Part shown: piece after piece, positions 55,978-64,000 of the stretch
Numbering within the stretch: position 1 is the first letter of the stretch
How the letters are laid out: each line of letters opens with the position of its first letter
Assembly (NCBI GenBank): GCA_030041435.1
Contig: JASHNW010000069.1
Location: forward strand, 1 to 64,000
Length of the DNA: 64,000 nucleotides
Direction of reading: 5' to 3'
Source: Acidobacteriaceae bacterium
GTDB taxonomy: Bacteria; Acidobacteriota; Terriglobia; Terriglobales; Acidobacteriaceae
The notes under the pieces: model-generated
Databases searched by the model: none
What the model was told of the DNA's origin: nothing
Seen by the model: only the letters and a program-made list of their open reading frames with translations
Position numbers and translations under genes: made by a program

Positions 55978-56766
55978 ATGAAATACTGCCGCTTTCAGAC
56001 CAGCAACGGACCGCAATATGGTGAGGTCGTCGACCGCGCAGGTGTGTCGTGGATCGAGCGGCTGCTGCCGCCATTTCCTGAAGACCCATGGGTGAAACTT
56101 TCTGCCGACGCTTTCCAGCCGGTGCCTGTGGCGTCGGCAAGGCTGCTGGCGCCAGTGGTTCCGTCCAAGATCGTCTGCATCGGGCGTAATTACCGCGAGC
56201 ATGCCGCGGAATTGGGCAATGAGGTTCCGAAGGAGCCGCTGCTGTTTCTCAAGGCGCCTTCGTCCGTTATTGGCCCTGGAGACGCGATCCGCATCCCGGC
56301 GATTTCGCAGCGCGTCGATTTCGAGGGCGAACTGGCCGTGGTGATCGGCGAGCGCATCTCGCGTCTGGGTCCCGACGAAGATCCTCTGCCCTACATCCGC
56401 GGCTACACCATCGTGAACGACGTGACGGCACGCGACCTGCAGAAGTCCGATGGCCAGTGGTCGAGAGCCAAGGGATTCGACACCTTCTGTCCGATGGGGC
56501 CCATCGTGACCGACGAGATCGACCCGGCAGCGGGAATCGGGCTGGAGACGCGGCTGAATGGCGTTGCGAAGCAACAAGGCACCACGCGCGATCTGATCTT
56601 CGATATCGGGGCGCTCCTGCGCCACATCACCGCAGCCATGACGCTGCTGCCGGGGGATGTGATCCCGACCGGGACGCCGGCTGGGGTTGCGCCGATGAAG
56701 GCGGGGGATGTTGTCGAAGTCTCCATCGAGGGAATCGGCGCACTGACAAACCCAATCGTCGCGTAG
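55978..56766 (+). CDS. Fumarylacetoacetate hydrolase-family enzyme
   Basis: The ATG at 55978, nine bases after GGAG, gives 262 aa. The FAH core shows IVCIGRNYREHAAELGNEVP, LFLKAPSSVIGPGDAIRIPA, VDFEGELAVVIGERISRL (metal-binding Glu residues), YTIVNDVTARDLQKSDGQWS, GFDTFCPMGPIVTDEI and LPGDVIPTGTPAGVAPMKAG. Family members include acylpyruvases, 2-hydroxyhepta-2,4-diene-1,7-dioate isomerases and oxaloacetate decarboxylases. All metal-site residues are present, so it should be active on a 2-oxo or acylpyruvate substrate. Which one cannot be told without nearby aromatic-degradation genes. Confidence 0.9.
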   Translation: MKYCRFQTSNGPQYGEVVDRAGVSWIERLLPPFPEDPWVKLSADAFQPVPVASARLLAPVVPSKIVCIGRNYREHAAELGNEVPKEPLLFLKAPSSVIGPGDAIRIPAISQRVDFEGELAVVIGERISRLGPDEDPLPYIRGYTIVNDVTARDLQKSDGQWSRAKGFDTFCPMGPIVTDEIDPAAGIGLETRLNGVAKQQGTTRDLIFDIGALLRHITAAMTLLPGDVIPTGTPAGVAPMKAGDVVEVSIEGIGALTNPIVA

Positions 56767-56907
56767 CTTTTCGCTGGCTGCAGCATCTAAAACAAAGGAG
56801 GGTGGGTTTGCCCGGATTTCTTCACTCTTCGCAGCTGGTATTCCCGCCGGAGTGCCGGATGCCCGATAATAAATCGCACACTGCTGCGCGCAGATAAAGG
56901 GGGACGG

Positions 56908-57912
56908 ATGGCGAAATCACTGCTTGCACAACTCCGCGAAATAACTACGGTGGTTGCCGACACCGGCGACATCGAGGCGATTGAGAAGGTTCGTCCTCAG
57001 GACGCGACCACCAATCCGTCGCTGCTGACGGCAGCCGCACAGATGCCGCAGTACGGCAGAATCGTCGACGATACGCTGGTGGACGCGAAGAAGCGGCTGG
57101 GCGAGAACGCGAGCGACGGAGCGGTGACGAAGCTGGCCTTTGAGAACCTGGCGGTCGCGTTCGGCAAAAAGATTCTCGCCATCGTTCCCGGCCGTGTTTC
57201 GACGGAAGTGGATGCGCGGCTCTCTTACGACACCGAGAAGACCATGGAGCAGGCGCATTCGATCATTCAGAAGTACGAGAGCGCCGGTGTTTCGCGCCAG
57301 CGCGTGCTCATCAAGATCGCGTCCACCTGGGAGGGCATTCGCGCGGCCGAGAAGCTGGAAACCGAGGGCATCCACTGTAACCTGACGCTGCTGTTCGGCC
57401 TTCACCAGGCGATTGCCTGCGCGGAGGCGAAGGTCACGCTGATCTCGCCGTTCGTCGGGCGCATTCTCGACTGGTACAAGAAGGACACTGGGAAGGACTA
57501 TCAGGGCGCCGACGATCCAGGCGTGCAGTCGGTGACGAAAATCTACAACTATTTCAAAAAGTTCGGCTATACCACCCAGGTGATGGGCGCGAGCTTCCGG
57601 AATACTGGCGAGATTTTCGAGCTGGCCGGCTGCGATCTGCTCACCATTTCTCCGCACTTTCTGGAGGAGCTGGACGCGACCCAGGGCACGCTGGAACGCA
57701 AGCTCGATCCCGTTAAAGCTAAGTCGCTGCAGATCGAAAAAATCCCAATGGACAAGGCGACCTTCGACAAGATGCACGCTGCGGATCGGATGGCCAGCGA
57801 CAAACTCAGCGAGGGTATCGAAGGATTCAGCAAGGCTCTGGTGCAACTCGAGCAGTTGCTGGCGAAGCGGCTGGCGGAGCTGGAGGCCGAGAAGCCCGTC
57901 GGAGTGCGATAA
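56908..57912 (+). CDS. tal: Transaldolase (TalB type)
   Basis: This 334-aa protein has the classic TalB layout: [60 protein letters not shown], the Schiff-base Lys K136 in [30 protein letters not shown]-like [17 protein letters not shown], and [20 protein letters not shown]. It interconverts sedoheptulose-7-P/GAP with erythrose-4-P/F6P in the pentose phosphate pathway. The C-terminal region (about 290-334) is Glu/Lys-rich. It is a single gene with its own terminator at 57932. The length of 334 aa is a little over E. coli TalB (317). Confidence 0.96.
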   Translation: MAKSLLAQLREITTVVADTGDIEAIEKVRPQDATTNPSLLTAAAQMPQYGRIVDDTLVDAKKRLGENASDGAVTKLAFENLAVAFGKKILAIVPGRVSTEVDARLSYDTEKTMEQAHSIIQKYESAGVSRQRVLIKIASTWEGIRAAEKLETEGIHCNLTLLFGLHQAIACAEAKVTLISPFVGRILDWYKKDTGKDYQGADDPGVQSVTKIYNYFKKFGYTTQVMGASFRNTGEIFELAGCDLLTISPHFLEELDATQGTLERKLDPVKAKSLQIEKIPMDKATFDKMHAADRMASDKLSEGIEGFSKALVQLEQLLAKRLAELEAEKPVGVR

Positions 57913-57931
57913 ACTCAGACTGCATTTTCAA

Positions 57932-57964
57932 CAGGCAGCTCCCAGGGGGCTGCCTGATCGTTTT
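57932..57964 (+). terminator. Hairpin terminator after transaldolase
   Basis: CAGGCAGCTCC at 57932-57942 pairs with the GGGGCTGCCTG ending at 57956 (one G-U pair). A short TTTT run follows at 57961-57964. It lies 20 bp after the tal stop codon, in the gap before the convergent phosphoesterase gene. Confidence 0.7.
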
Positions 57965-57981
57965 GGCTCCTGCCAAGGTAC

Positions 57982-59244
57982 TTAGCTCGCAATGTGCGTC
58001 GCCAGCGTCACCGTTACGACGTCGTCGGGTGTTTTTGTTGTTCCGCCGTCGTACTCAGGATGGAATTCAATGCTCATGGTAGTTGCATTCACCACAATGC
58101 GCAGATAACCGTAGTCGGTGTCGTCGTAACTGTTCAGCGTGAGCGTATTGTCGATCTTGTAGGGCGTGCGCAGCGTTGAGGTCATCGATGCCAGCGGCGA
58201 ATGGCCGCCGCACCCCGCGACAATAAAGGGAATCGTCATCCCGTTGACGGTGCGCGTGTAGCGCTGGTAGTTATGCGCATGGCCCGACAGAACGGCATGC
58301 GGCCATACGCCGGCCGCGGTGCAGGCGCTGTCGATGTCCGCCAGCATCCCAGGACTGCCGCCGTGATCGGAACCGCCTGTAAAGGCTGGATGGTGCGTTG
58401 CGATGATGACGGCTCCTGCATACTTTTGCATTTTGATGCGCTGCAGGGCCGCGGTTAGAAAGCTTACTTGCCGCTGGTCAAGGGTGGGGTAGGTTCCGTT
58501 TTCGGAAGAAATGACACCCGGATCTTCGAGCACGTTGCTGTACAGCCCCAGGATGCGCACAAACGGCGCGTCGAATGTGTAATAGACTCCCGGCTGGATC
58601 ATCGTGGTGCGCAGCAGGCCACCCGAGTCGGGCGACTGTTGCGGTGTCGCAGTGCAGAAATTGCGCAGGAATGCTTCGAGCGTCGTTTCCGGATCGGCCT
58701 GCCACACCACACCATCGTGATTTCCCGGGATGGCGACGATTGGCGCAGGGTAATCGCGATACGGCTCGTAGAACTGATCGTAGTAGTAGGTCGCCTCGCC
58801 GAAATAGTACACCACGTCGCCCAGGTGATAGAAGAACGAGGGCAGGTCGGCGGCACTGTCCTCACTAAAATCAGTCACCATCTTATCCGCGACCAGGCTC
58901 TGCGTCCCCGGGCCTTTGACGCTGCCGGTGTCGCCCACGCAGTGAAAGACGATCTGGCCCGCCGCAGTGATCGCGCTGGTCTTCGACGCACCCTGGCTGC
59001 CGTACACCTGGGCCAGCGTCAGCACCGGTTCCACCGCATTGCCGGCTGGTTGCGGCACCGGCTCGACATTTTTGATGCCCTGATATTTCTGGTCGGTGAC
59101 CGGAGTCTTGAAACTGGTGGGGTCAGGTGATGGAGTTGGCTGCGCAAAGATCGGATCGCCCGCGGCGGCGGCGGATTTTTTGCTCCCGGCCGGTTTGGCG
59201 GGGTGCTTCGGCTTCCTCTGTGGGGACGGTTTCGATTTAGGCAT
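57982..59244 (-). CDS. Calcineurin-like metallophosphoesterase (purple acid phosphatase-like)
   Basis: The ATG at 59244, after AGGAG, gives 420 aa. It begins with a Lys/Pro/Ala-rich stretch (about 1-30) without a signal peptide. Metallophosphoesterase motifs follow: HCVGDTGSVKG (first Asp), FYHLGDVVYYFGE (GDxxY), VAIPGNHDGVVWQADPETTL (GNHD), IIATHHPAFTGGSDHGGSPG (H) and AVLSGHAHNYQRYTRTVNGM (GHxH). This order and the binuclear metal ligands match phosphatases near the purple acid group. Substrate and location are uncertain; the long N-terminal basic region is unusual for an exported member. It converges with tal. Confidence 0.9.
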   Translation of the reverse strand: MPKSKPSPQRKPKHPAKPAGSKKSAAAAGDPIFAQPTPSPDPTSFKTPVTDQKYQGIKNVEPVPQPAGNAVEPVLTLAQVYGSQGASKTSAITAAGQIVFHCVGDTGSVKGPGTQSLVADKMVTDFSEDSAADLPSFFYHLGDVVYYFGEATYYYDQFYEPYRDYPAPIVAIPGNHDGVVWQADPETTLEAFLRNFCTATPQQSPDSGGLLRTTMIQPGVYYTFDAPFVRILGLYSNVLEDPGVISSENGTYPTLDQRQVSFLTAALQRIKMQKYAGAVIIATHHPAFTGGSDHGGSPGMLADIDSACTAAGVWPHAVLSGHAHNYQRYTRTVNGMTIPFIVAGCGGHSPLASMTSTLRTPYKIDNTLTLNSYDDTDYGYLRIVVNATTMSIEFHPEYDGGTTKTPDDVVTVTLATHIAS

Positions 59245-59358
59245 CAGCGATCTCCTGCCATCAGGATAGGCGCTCTTTGCTGAAATCTATGTAAAGCGTC
59301 TGTGATTCGGCAGTGTCTCACGCTTTGGCAGCCACGCGCGAGACAATAACCATCGTTG

Positions 59359-60825
59359 TCAGATCCCGATGATCTGCCGTAAGTGGCGAACCGCCGCCGG
59401 CGCATCTTCCTCGCGTGTATTGGCGAATCCTAGGATGAAACCATGGCGCGGCCTTTCCCCGAAGTAACACCCCGAAAGAGGCCAGAGCCACAGCTTTTCC
59501 CGAGCCGCTCGCGTGGCAATCTCCACGTCGGAATAGCCTTCCGGCAGCGTGACGGTCAGGTGCATGCCCGCCTCGGCTCCGTGAATCTGGAAAAAGTCGC
59601 CAAACTCCGCGTGCAGGCTTTCCACCAGCGCGGTCCGCCGCGATTTATAAAGAGCGCGCATGCGGCGGATATGCCGGGCAAAATGGCCGGCATGCATGAA
59701 CTCGGTGAGGACTTCCTGGAACAGATAGGGCGGGAAGATATCCATGGTGAAACGAACCGCAGTGAATTGATCGACCAGGTCAGGTGGGATGACCATATAG
59801 CCGAGCCGCAAAGACGGCCGGAGCACTTTGCTGAACGTTCCGATGTAGATAACCGAACCGCTCGGGTCCAGACCCTGCAGGGAAGGGATCGGCATACTCT
59901 CGAACCGGTACTCGCTGTCGTAGTCGTCTTCGACAATCCACGCGGAGGATTGGCGCGCCCACTCCAGCAGCTGAAAGCGGCGGCCGGCGCTCATGGTGTA
60001 GCCGAGCGCGTAATGGTGAGATGGCGTGACGAAGGCGACGCGGGCGGCGGGGCATCGCTGGATGCCGGCGGCAACGTTCAGTCCCTCTTCATCGACGGGA
60101 ACCGGAATGGTTCGGCAGCCTGAACCATGCACAAGAGACCGCACCAGCGGGTAGCAGGGCTCTTCAATCCAGGCCGCGTCGCCGGAATCGAGAAGAACGC
60201 GCGTGGTGATGTCGAGAGCCTGCTGCGAGCCGGAGACGACCATAATCTGGCTGGGATCGCACCGGACCGCGCGAGCGGTGCGCAGATACGAGCAAATGGC
60301 CTCGCGAAATGGGCCGAGACCCAGAGGATGGATGTTGTCGGCGGGATGAAGACGAAATATCCGGCTATACCGGGCCAGCAGCTTCGACCACACTTCGAAG
60401 GGGAACTGATCCAGGGCGGGCTGATGGACGCCGAACGAACCCCAGCCATGCCGCCATGGATTCTGCTCGTAGGGAGGAAATAATCTGGAGCGACGCGAAG
60501 TGTGCCGCGGTGCGACCGGCGCATGGACCGAAGCCCGGATCTGGCCGCTTTGGCCGCGAAGCGAAGCGGAGACAAAAGTTCCCGAGCCCACGCGGCTTTC
60601 AAAATAGCCCTCGGCCAGCAACTGCGAATAGGCGTCCAGCACTGGAAAGCGGGAAATCGCGAGTTCGGCAGCCAGCGCGCGACTTGACGGGACCTGTTGC
60701 CCGGCAGCCAGGTCGCCGCGCAGAATGGCGTCGCGAAATCCAGCGTACACCTGCCGGTGCAAAGGCGTCGTGGCACTGCGATCGACGGAGATTACCGGAA
60801 GCAATCCTGCGGAAACATCGGCCAT
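59359..60825 (-). CDS. MocR-type PLP-dependent GntR regulator (PdxR-like)
   Basis: This 488-aa protein has an N-terminal winged-helix GntR domain (about 15-85, PLHRQVYAGFRDAILRGDLA and AISRFPVLDAYSQLLAEGYF). The class I aminotransferase domain follows (about 120-480), with HPLGLGPFREAICSYLRTAR, IMVVSGSQQALDITTRVLLD, YDSEYRF and the PLP Lys K333 in YIGTFSKVLRPSLRLG. MocR proteins control vitamin B6, GABA or amino-acid genes in response to PLP or amino acids. Its likely operator lies in its own leader (60862-60904), between it and the enoyl-CoA hydratase gene. The target may therefore include itself. Confidence 0.93.
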   Translation of the reverse strand: MADVSAGLLPVISVDRSATTPLHRQVYAGFRDAILRGDLAAGQQVPSSRALAAELAISRFPVLDAYSQLLAEGYFESRVGSGTFVSASLRGQSGQIRASVHAPVAPRHTSRRSRLFPPYEQNPWRHGWGSFGVHQPALDQFPFEVWSKLLARYSRIFRLHPADNIHPLGLGPFREAICSYLRTARAVRCDPSQIMVVSGSQQALDITTRVLLDSGDAAWIEEPCYPLVRSLVHGSGCRTIPVPVDEEGLNVAAGIQRCPAARVAFVTPSHHYALGYTMSAGRRFQLLEWARQSSAWIVEDDYDSEYRFESMPIPSLQGLDPSGSVIYIGTFSKVLRPSLRLGYMVIPPDLVDQFTAVRFTMDIFPPYLFQEVLTEFMHAGHFARHIRRMRALYKSRRTALVESLHAEFGDFFQIHGAEAGMHLTVTLPEGYSDVEIATRAAREKLWLWPLSGCYFGERPRHGFILGFANTREEDAPAAVRHLRQIIGI

Positions 60826-60861
60826 TTGGACGAATAGTAGTGGTTATGCAGGATTTCGAGC

Positions 60862-60904
60862 AAGTGGTCATGCTGAGATGCCACTTGACGGCAAAAAGTG
60901 GTCA
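60862..60904. promoter_or_regulatory. Repeated operator-like sites upstream of the MocR gene
   Basis: AAGTGGTCA (60862-60870), its inverted partner CCACTTGAC (60881-60889, one mismatch to the complement TGACCACTT arrangement) and a second AAGTGGTCA (60896-60904) lie within 43 bp, directly upstream of the MocR regulator start. MocR proteins bind direct plus inverted repeats of this kind. The second neighbour, enoyl-CoA hydratase, ends at 60941. Confidence 0.5.
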
Positions 60905-60940
60905 GAATCGAGCGATGCGGAGGGCGGTTGCCCCCGGTTA

Positions 60941-61777
60941 TCATCCATGCCCGACCGTGTCCTTCGTGGGCATGGCCGACGGCCAATGCGGGTCGCGCTT
61001 CTCCAGGAAGGCAGCCACACCCTCTTTGAAGTCCTCTGTCGACCGCGCCTGCACGTTGGCCAGAATCGCCGTTTCCACGTCGTCAGGCAGCGACCGATCC
61101 GAGAAGCGGTTCAGCAGGCGCTTGGTGGCCTGCATGGCACAGGGGCTGTTGCGCAGCAAACGCAGGGCGAGCGCACGCGCCTCCCGCATCAACTCGGGCT
61201 CGGGGACGATCCGCGTCACCAGCCCCAGCGATTCAGCCTCCGCCGCACTCAGCAGCCGGCCGGTCAGCAGCAAATCGCGGCTGCGTTTATCGCCGATCTG
61301 AGTACGCAAAAACGCTGCCACAATCGCCGGCACGAAGCCAATGCGGACTTCGGTATAGCCAAACTTTGCCTCAGGCACAGCCAAAGTAAAGTCGCAAAGC
61401 GTGGCAATGCCCATGCCGCCGGCAATTGCCGGTCCGTTGACGGCGGCGATGGTTGGTTTCGGGCAGGTGTACACGGTGCGCAGGAGCGTGGCGATGTTTT
61501 CGGAATCTGTCTGGCTTTCCTGGGCGAAGCGCGGGTCGCTGCACGGGGTCTGGGTCATGGCCCGCAGGTGTTCGAGATCGAGCCCGGCGCAAAATGCCGA
61601 GCCGGCGCCGGTGAGAATGATGACGTGGCATTCATGGCTTGCGGCTGCGGCTTCCAGTGCCTGCGTCAGATCGTCGATGAGCTGCGGAGTGAGCGCATTG
61701 CGCTTCTCCGGACGGTTGAGAAGAATGGTTTGAACGCCCGCATCGGTGTGGACATGCAGAGTGGAATAGTGGGTCAT
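60941..61777 (-). CDS. Enoyl-CoA hydratase/isomerase (methylglutaconyl-CoA hydratase-like)
   Basis: This 278-aa crotonase-fold protein shows AFCAGLDLEHLRAM (oxyanion hole region), PTIAAVNGPAIAGGMGIATL (GMGIA oxyanion motif), the catalytic Glu in AKFGYTEVRIGFVPAIVAAF and RDLLLTGRLLSAAEAESLGL. AKFGYTEVRIGF with the following hydrophobic stretch matches methylglutaconyl-CoA hydratases and related crotonases better than classical enoyl-CoA hydratase (where a second Glu is expected; here it is Asp in RDLLLTG). It may act in leucine or fatty-acid degradation. The gene lies 116 bp upstream of the MocR regulator on the same strand. Confidence 0.88.
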   Translation of the reverse strand: MTHYSTLHVHTDAGVQTILLNRPEKRNALTPQLIDDLTQALEAAAASHECHVIILTGAGSAFCAGLDLEHLRAMTQTPCSDPRFAQESQTDSENIATLLRTVYTCPKPTIAAVNGPAIAGGMGIATLCDFTLAVPEAKFGYTEVRIGFVPAIVAAFLRTQIGDKRSRDLLLTGRLLSAAEAESLGLVTRIVPEPELMREARALALRLLRNSPCAMQATKRLLNRFSDRSLPDDVETAILANVQARSTEDFKEGVAAFLEKRDPHWPSAMPTKDTVGHG

Positions 61778-61888
61778 GACAACCTCGGCAGCGACTCAAG
61801 ATGGTACCGCTTCCGGGTGCTCACCGCCAGAGAATCGCGGCGCAGCCGATCCGCCGGCGTCGGCTGCGCTGCAGGGGGGCGCTCAACG

Positions 61889-62179
61889 TTAGCGCCAGTG
61901 GCCGTCGACCCAATACCAGCCACCACGATCGCGCCGCCAGTGTCCGGGAACCCACACCGCATGCGGGCGCGGCGGAGCAGCCCAGTAGCCACCCGCCCAA
62001 ACGTAGGCGTGCCCGTCCCAGCGGTGGTGTCCGCCAACCCAAACCCAGCCGGGGTGAGGCCGCGGTCCGGGATGCTCGACGACCACGGGCGGCGGAGCGA
62101 CACCTACATACACGCGCTGCGCATAAGCCGCAGGCAGGCTGAGCAGTGCAGCGGAGGCGAGCAGGAGAAGTTTCTTCAT
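61889..62179 (-). CDS. YXWGXW-repeat (BcpO-like) exported protein
   Basis: The ATG at 62179 gives 96 aa. A signal peptide MKKLLLLASAALLSLPAAYA is followed by a Pro-rich stretch and then tandem Trp/Gly-rich repeats: GWVWVGGHHRWDGHAYVW, WAGGYWAAPPRPHAVWVPGH and RRDRGGWYWVDGHWR. The GHW/GYW motif repeats every 15-20 residues. These small secreted proteins are common in Acidobacteriota and Proteobacteria near envelope genes; function is unknown. A longer upstream frame (to 62314) runs into the SAM hydrolase 3' region and lacks a start with a ribosome site. Confidence 0.85.
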   Translation of the reverse strand: MKKLLLLASAALLSLPAAYAQRVYVGVAPPPVVVEHPGPRPHPGWVWVGGHHRWDGHAYVWAGGYWAAPPRPHAVWVPGHWRRDRGGWYWVDGHWR

Positions 62180-62310
62180 GACGAGAGTTGTCCTTTCAGT
62201 GTTGAGAGCGGATTTCCGATGCGGCCGGCGATCATGTCGCCTGCCGCCCTCATCGCATCGAACACGGCATGGGCCCGGTGGTTGCGCTATCTTAGCGCAA
62301 ACTGTTTGCA

Positions 62311-63219
62311 TCACGGTTTCCGGGGAATCAACAGCTGTGCTGGTGGAACGATGCGATAGGTCTCGGCAAAGTTGCCCTGATCGACCGCGAGCGAAAGGCG
62401 CCCGCGCGAGTCGATATAAAAGAGCGGTTGGCCGATGGGCACGTCGCTGAATGTCTTGTGAAAGGGAATGCTGTAGGATTTTCCATTCAGCGTCACCGGC
62501 ACCAAGTCGCCCAGGTGATAACCGAGCTGGGCGAATACCGATTGCGGAATGTTGAGGATCAAATTGCCGAATGGTCCATCCGTGCCGATCACCTCGCCGT
62601 GCAGCCCCTTTGCATCGATGGTCGCGGTATGCAGATCGAGCCGAACGAGTTTTGCGACGTCCAGTGCCGGACCCGCCTGAGTCCAGTCGTCGCCGCGCGC
62701 CAGGTGCGCGCCTGCCGGCGAGAAGATATCGCGCCCATGAAATGTCGATGACAGCCTGGAACCAATCATCCAGTCGGGATTCGTGATTTCCCGCGCTGCT
62801 TCGATGCCGTCACGATCCTGTACGAGCGTGAGCAGCCCGTTATCCGGTACGACGAAAAACTGTCCCACTTTCGATTTCGCAATGATCGCTTTGCGTGAGC
62901 TGCCTACGGTGGGATCGACCACGCCGACGAAGACCGCATCCTTCGGAAAGTACGGCGCCGATCCAGCCAGGAAGCGCGCTCCTTCGGCGATGTCGAAGGG
63001 CGTTACCTGGTGCGTGATGTCGATGACCCGCACGCCCGGAGCAATCCCCTCCATGACCGCTTTGCAGATGCCAATCGCATCGTCTTTCACGTCGAAGTCG
63101 GACATGAAACCGATGACGTGCATCGGCTGCGGTGTCGGCGCGGGGGCCCGATGGCATGCGGCGATGTTGAAGGCGGACAGGCCCGCAAGAACTGCGGCCA
63201 GAGAGCTGCGCAGGGTCAT
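62311..63219 (-). CDS. SAM hydrolase/adenosyltransferase-family (DUF62) lipoprotein
   Basis: The ATG at 63219 follows AAGGAG and gives 302 aa. It starts MTLRSSLAAVLAGLSAFNIA with AC directly after, a lipobox-like signal. The SAM hydroxide adenosyltransferase fold follows: VIGFMSDFDVKDDAIGICKA (the N-terminal Asp motif), VRVIDITHQVTPFDIAEGA, FVVPDNGLLTLVQDRDG, STFHGRDIFSPAGAHLARG and VIGTDGPFGNLILNIP (C-terminal beta barrel). These enzymes split SAM to adenosine and methionine; related ones are fluorinases. An exported form is odd, because SAM is cytosolic. The D..D and substrate residues look intact. Confidence 0.9.
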   Translation of the reverse strand: MTLRSSLAAVLAGLSAFNIAACHRAPAPTPQPMHVIGFMSDFDVKDDAIGICKAVMEGIAPGVRVIDITHQVTPFDIAEGARFLAGSAPYFPKDAVFVGVVDPTVGSSRKAIIAKSKVGQFFVVPDNGLLTLVQDRDGIEAAREITNPDWMIGSRLSSTFHGRDIFSPAGAHLARGDDWTQAGPALDVAKLVRLDLHTATIDAKGLHGEVIGTDGPFGNLILNIPQSVFAQLGYHLGDLVPVTLNGKSYSIPFHKTFSDVPIGQPLFYIDSRGRLSLAVDQGNFAETYRIVPPAQLLIPRKP

Positions 63220-63285
63220 GCGATGCTCCTTCGAAATCAGAGTTTCGAGGAATGTAGCACAAGCGGCCGCCAGGCGGGAGGAGGA

Positions 63286-63885
63286 TCAGCGGCCCAGCAG
63301 CGCCCACGCGATGACGGTATTACCCGCCATACCGCTCTGCTTTTCGGTCTCCGCATTCAGCGACGCTTCCACCTCGTCGGTTTCGAGGTAGACTTCGCAG
63401 GCGGCGATGGTAGCCGGGTCCGCGCCCACGAAGCATAACTCGCACACGCCGAGCCCTTCTTCCGTTCGCAGCGGAGGGCCAAAAATGCGGCATGTCATCG
63501 GGCGGGCCGCATACAGATCGCAAAGACCGGTCGCGGGATCGAGGACAGGGCAGAGTTCGTCATTAGCGAAGTTGTCGAACTCCTCATGGCGATCAGGGTC
63601 CAGAATACCCGTGGCCGCATCGCCGGGAAACTCCGGCGTAAGACGCGCGACCGCCTGCTGCGCGCGCTGGCGAACCGCTGCTGCCTTCTCCGCATCCGTG
63701 CTTTCCAGCGCGGCGAAACCTTCGCGCAGCCGTGCAGCATCCAGTTGCGAGATCGGGAAGACGCCCATGCAGCACTGGGTGCAGCCCGGAGCGCATTTGA
63801 GCCAGGCTCCGGAACGTCGCGCAGCGTCGGCTGTCGCCGCGTCGACAATCTGCACCAGTTGAGCGTCTCCTGAGGGAAGCGTCAT
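63286..63885 (-). CDS. YkgJ-family cysteine-cluster protein
   Basis: The ATG at 63885 gives 199 aa starting MTLPSGDAQLVQIVDAATAD; an upstream frame to 63999 lacks a good start. Cys clusters are AWLKCAPGCTQCCMGVFPIS and NDELCPVLDPATGLCDLYAA, with PMTCRIFGPPLRTEEGLGVC and ELCFVGADPATIAACEVYLE further on. The CxxCC-like first cluster and the TCRxFG context define the YkgJ/DUF3796-type zinc- or iron-binding proteins (CxxxCxxCC). The metal and role are unknown. The gene is near the right edge and probably monocistronic; its 3' end lies 67 bp before the SAM hydrolase gene start. Confidence 0.9.
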   Translation of the reverse strand: MTLPSGDAQLVQIVDAATADAARRSGAWLKCAPGCTQCCMGVFPISQLDAARLREGFAALESTDAEKAAAVRQRAQQAVARLTPEFPGDAATGILDPDRHEEFDNFANDELCPVLDPATGLCDLYAARPMTCRIFGPPLRTEEGLGVCELCFVGADPATIAACEVYLETDEVEASLNAETEKQSGMAGNTVIAWALLGR

Positions 63886-64000
63886 GGCGTCAGGATAGCG
63901 GAGAGCGGGCGCCGATGATTTTTTCGTAATTCGAGAGAGACATGCTCCCTGCAAGCTCTGTGGAGCATCATGCCATGGAAAAAGTTGCGATAAACCCACC

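Noticed and set aside
1-64000. tRNA or rRNA genes
   Set aside because: No cloverleaf-like GTTCGA/TTCRA context with matching acceptor stems and no rRNA-like blocks were seen; a covariance-model scan was not available.

Overview
This is a high-GC bacterial chromosomal window. It most likely comes from an Acidobacteriota member of the Acidobacteriaceae/Terriglobia type. Supporting clues are a giant Oar-like TonB-dependent receptor with an N-terminal carboxypeptidase-regulatory domain, a GH79 glucuronidase of the kind known from Acidobacterium, a BlaI/BlaR1-TonB pair, a BrxA bacilliredoxin and very C-rich codon use. I see no rRNA, tRNA, CRISPR array, prophage or transposase gene. The taxonomic call is inference.

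Layout. 1-2.2 kb (+): the end of a probable LD-carboxypeptidase overlapping mpl, then a PlsC acyltransferase; this is a murein-recycling group. 2.3-7.2 kb (-): a TPR protein, an NfeD protease, a slipin and a SPOR protein. 7.3-10.8 kb: a tiny His-rich protein and two near-paralogous quinone-oxidoreductase-like MDR genes, with a 253-bp terminal-inverted-repeat element and a DUF4142 gene between them. 11-13.5 kb: an unrecognised 841-aa membrane protein. 13.6-16.2 kb: endonuclease III diverging from a BlaI repressor and BlaR1-TonB sensor pair with a palindromic operator. 16.2-27.9 kb: a sugar/uronate region (KDPG aldolase, KDG kinase, TIM-barrel isomerase, Gfo/Idh/MocA dehydrogenase, MFS transporter, exported isomerase, GH79 glycosidase, TonB-dependent receptor). 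28.3-34.5 kb: murB, brxA, a diguanylate cyclase, a P-loop kinase, vapBC and proS. 34.8-43.9 kb: a class A PBP, membrane and small proteins, a CDGSH protein, a tRNA nucleotidyltransferase with a histone-H1-like tail, and a dehydrogenase. 44-64 kb: a frameshifted HhH pseudogene, SDR and MDR enzymes, a secreted trypsin-like lipoprotein, a dicarboxylate symporter, a GAF-PAS histidine kinase, an XRE-cupin regulator, a fibronectin-III lipoprotein, an FAH hydrolase, transaldolase, a phosphoesterase, a MocR regulator, an enoyl-CoA hydratase, an exported SAM hydrolase and a YkgJ-type protein.

How the genes may work together: the sugar region reads as uptake (TonB receptor), glycoside cleavage and isomerisation outside the cytoplasm (GH79, exported TIM barrel), import (MFS), oxidation/isomerisation (Gfo/Idh/MocA, cytosolic TIM barrel) and entry into central metabolism through KDG kinase and KDPG aldolase.

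The most unusual DNA is non-coding. Several degenerate arrays have a strict 7-bp period. One class (NGCTAYC) repeatedly covers the stop codons of minus-strand genes. The other class (CCCTAAA/CCCTATA) looks like plant telomeric repeat. Two stem-loops with a shared loop motif also sit on gene ends. By eye the plus strand is clearly C-rich up to about 42-43 kb and G-rich or balanced afterwards, with the broken gene lying close to the switch.
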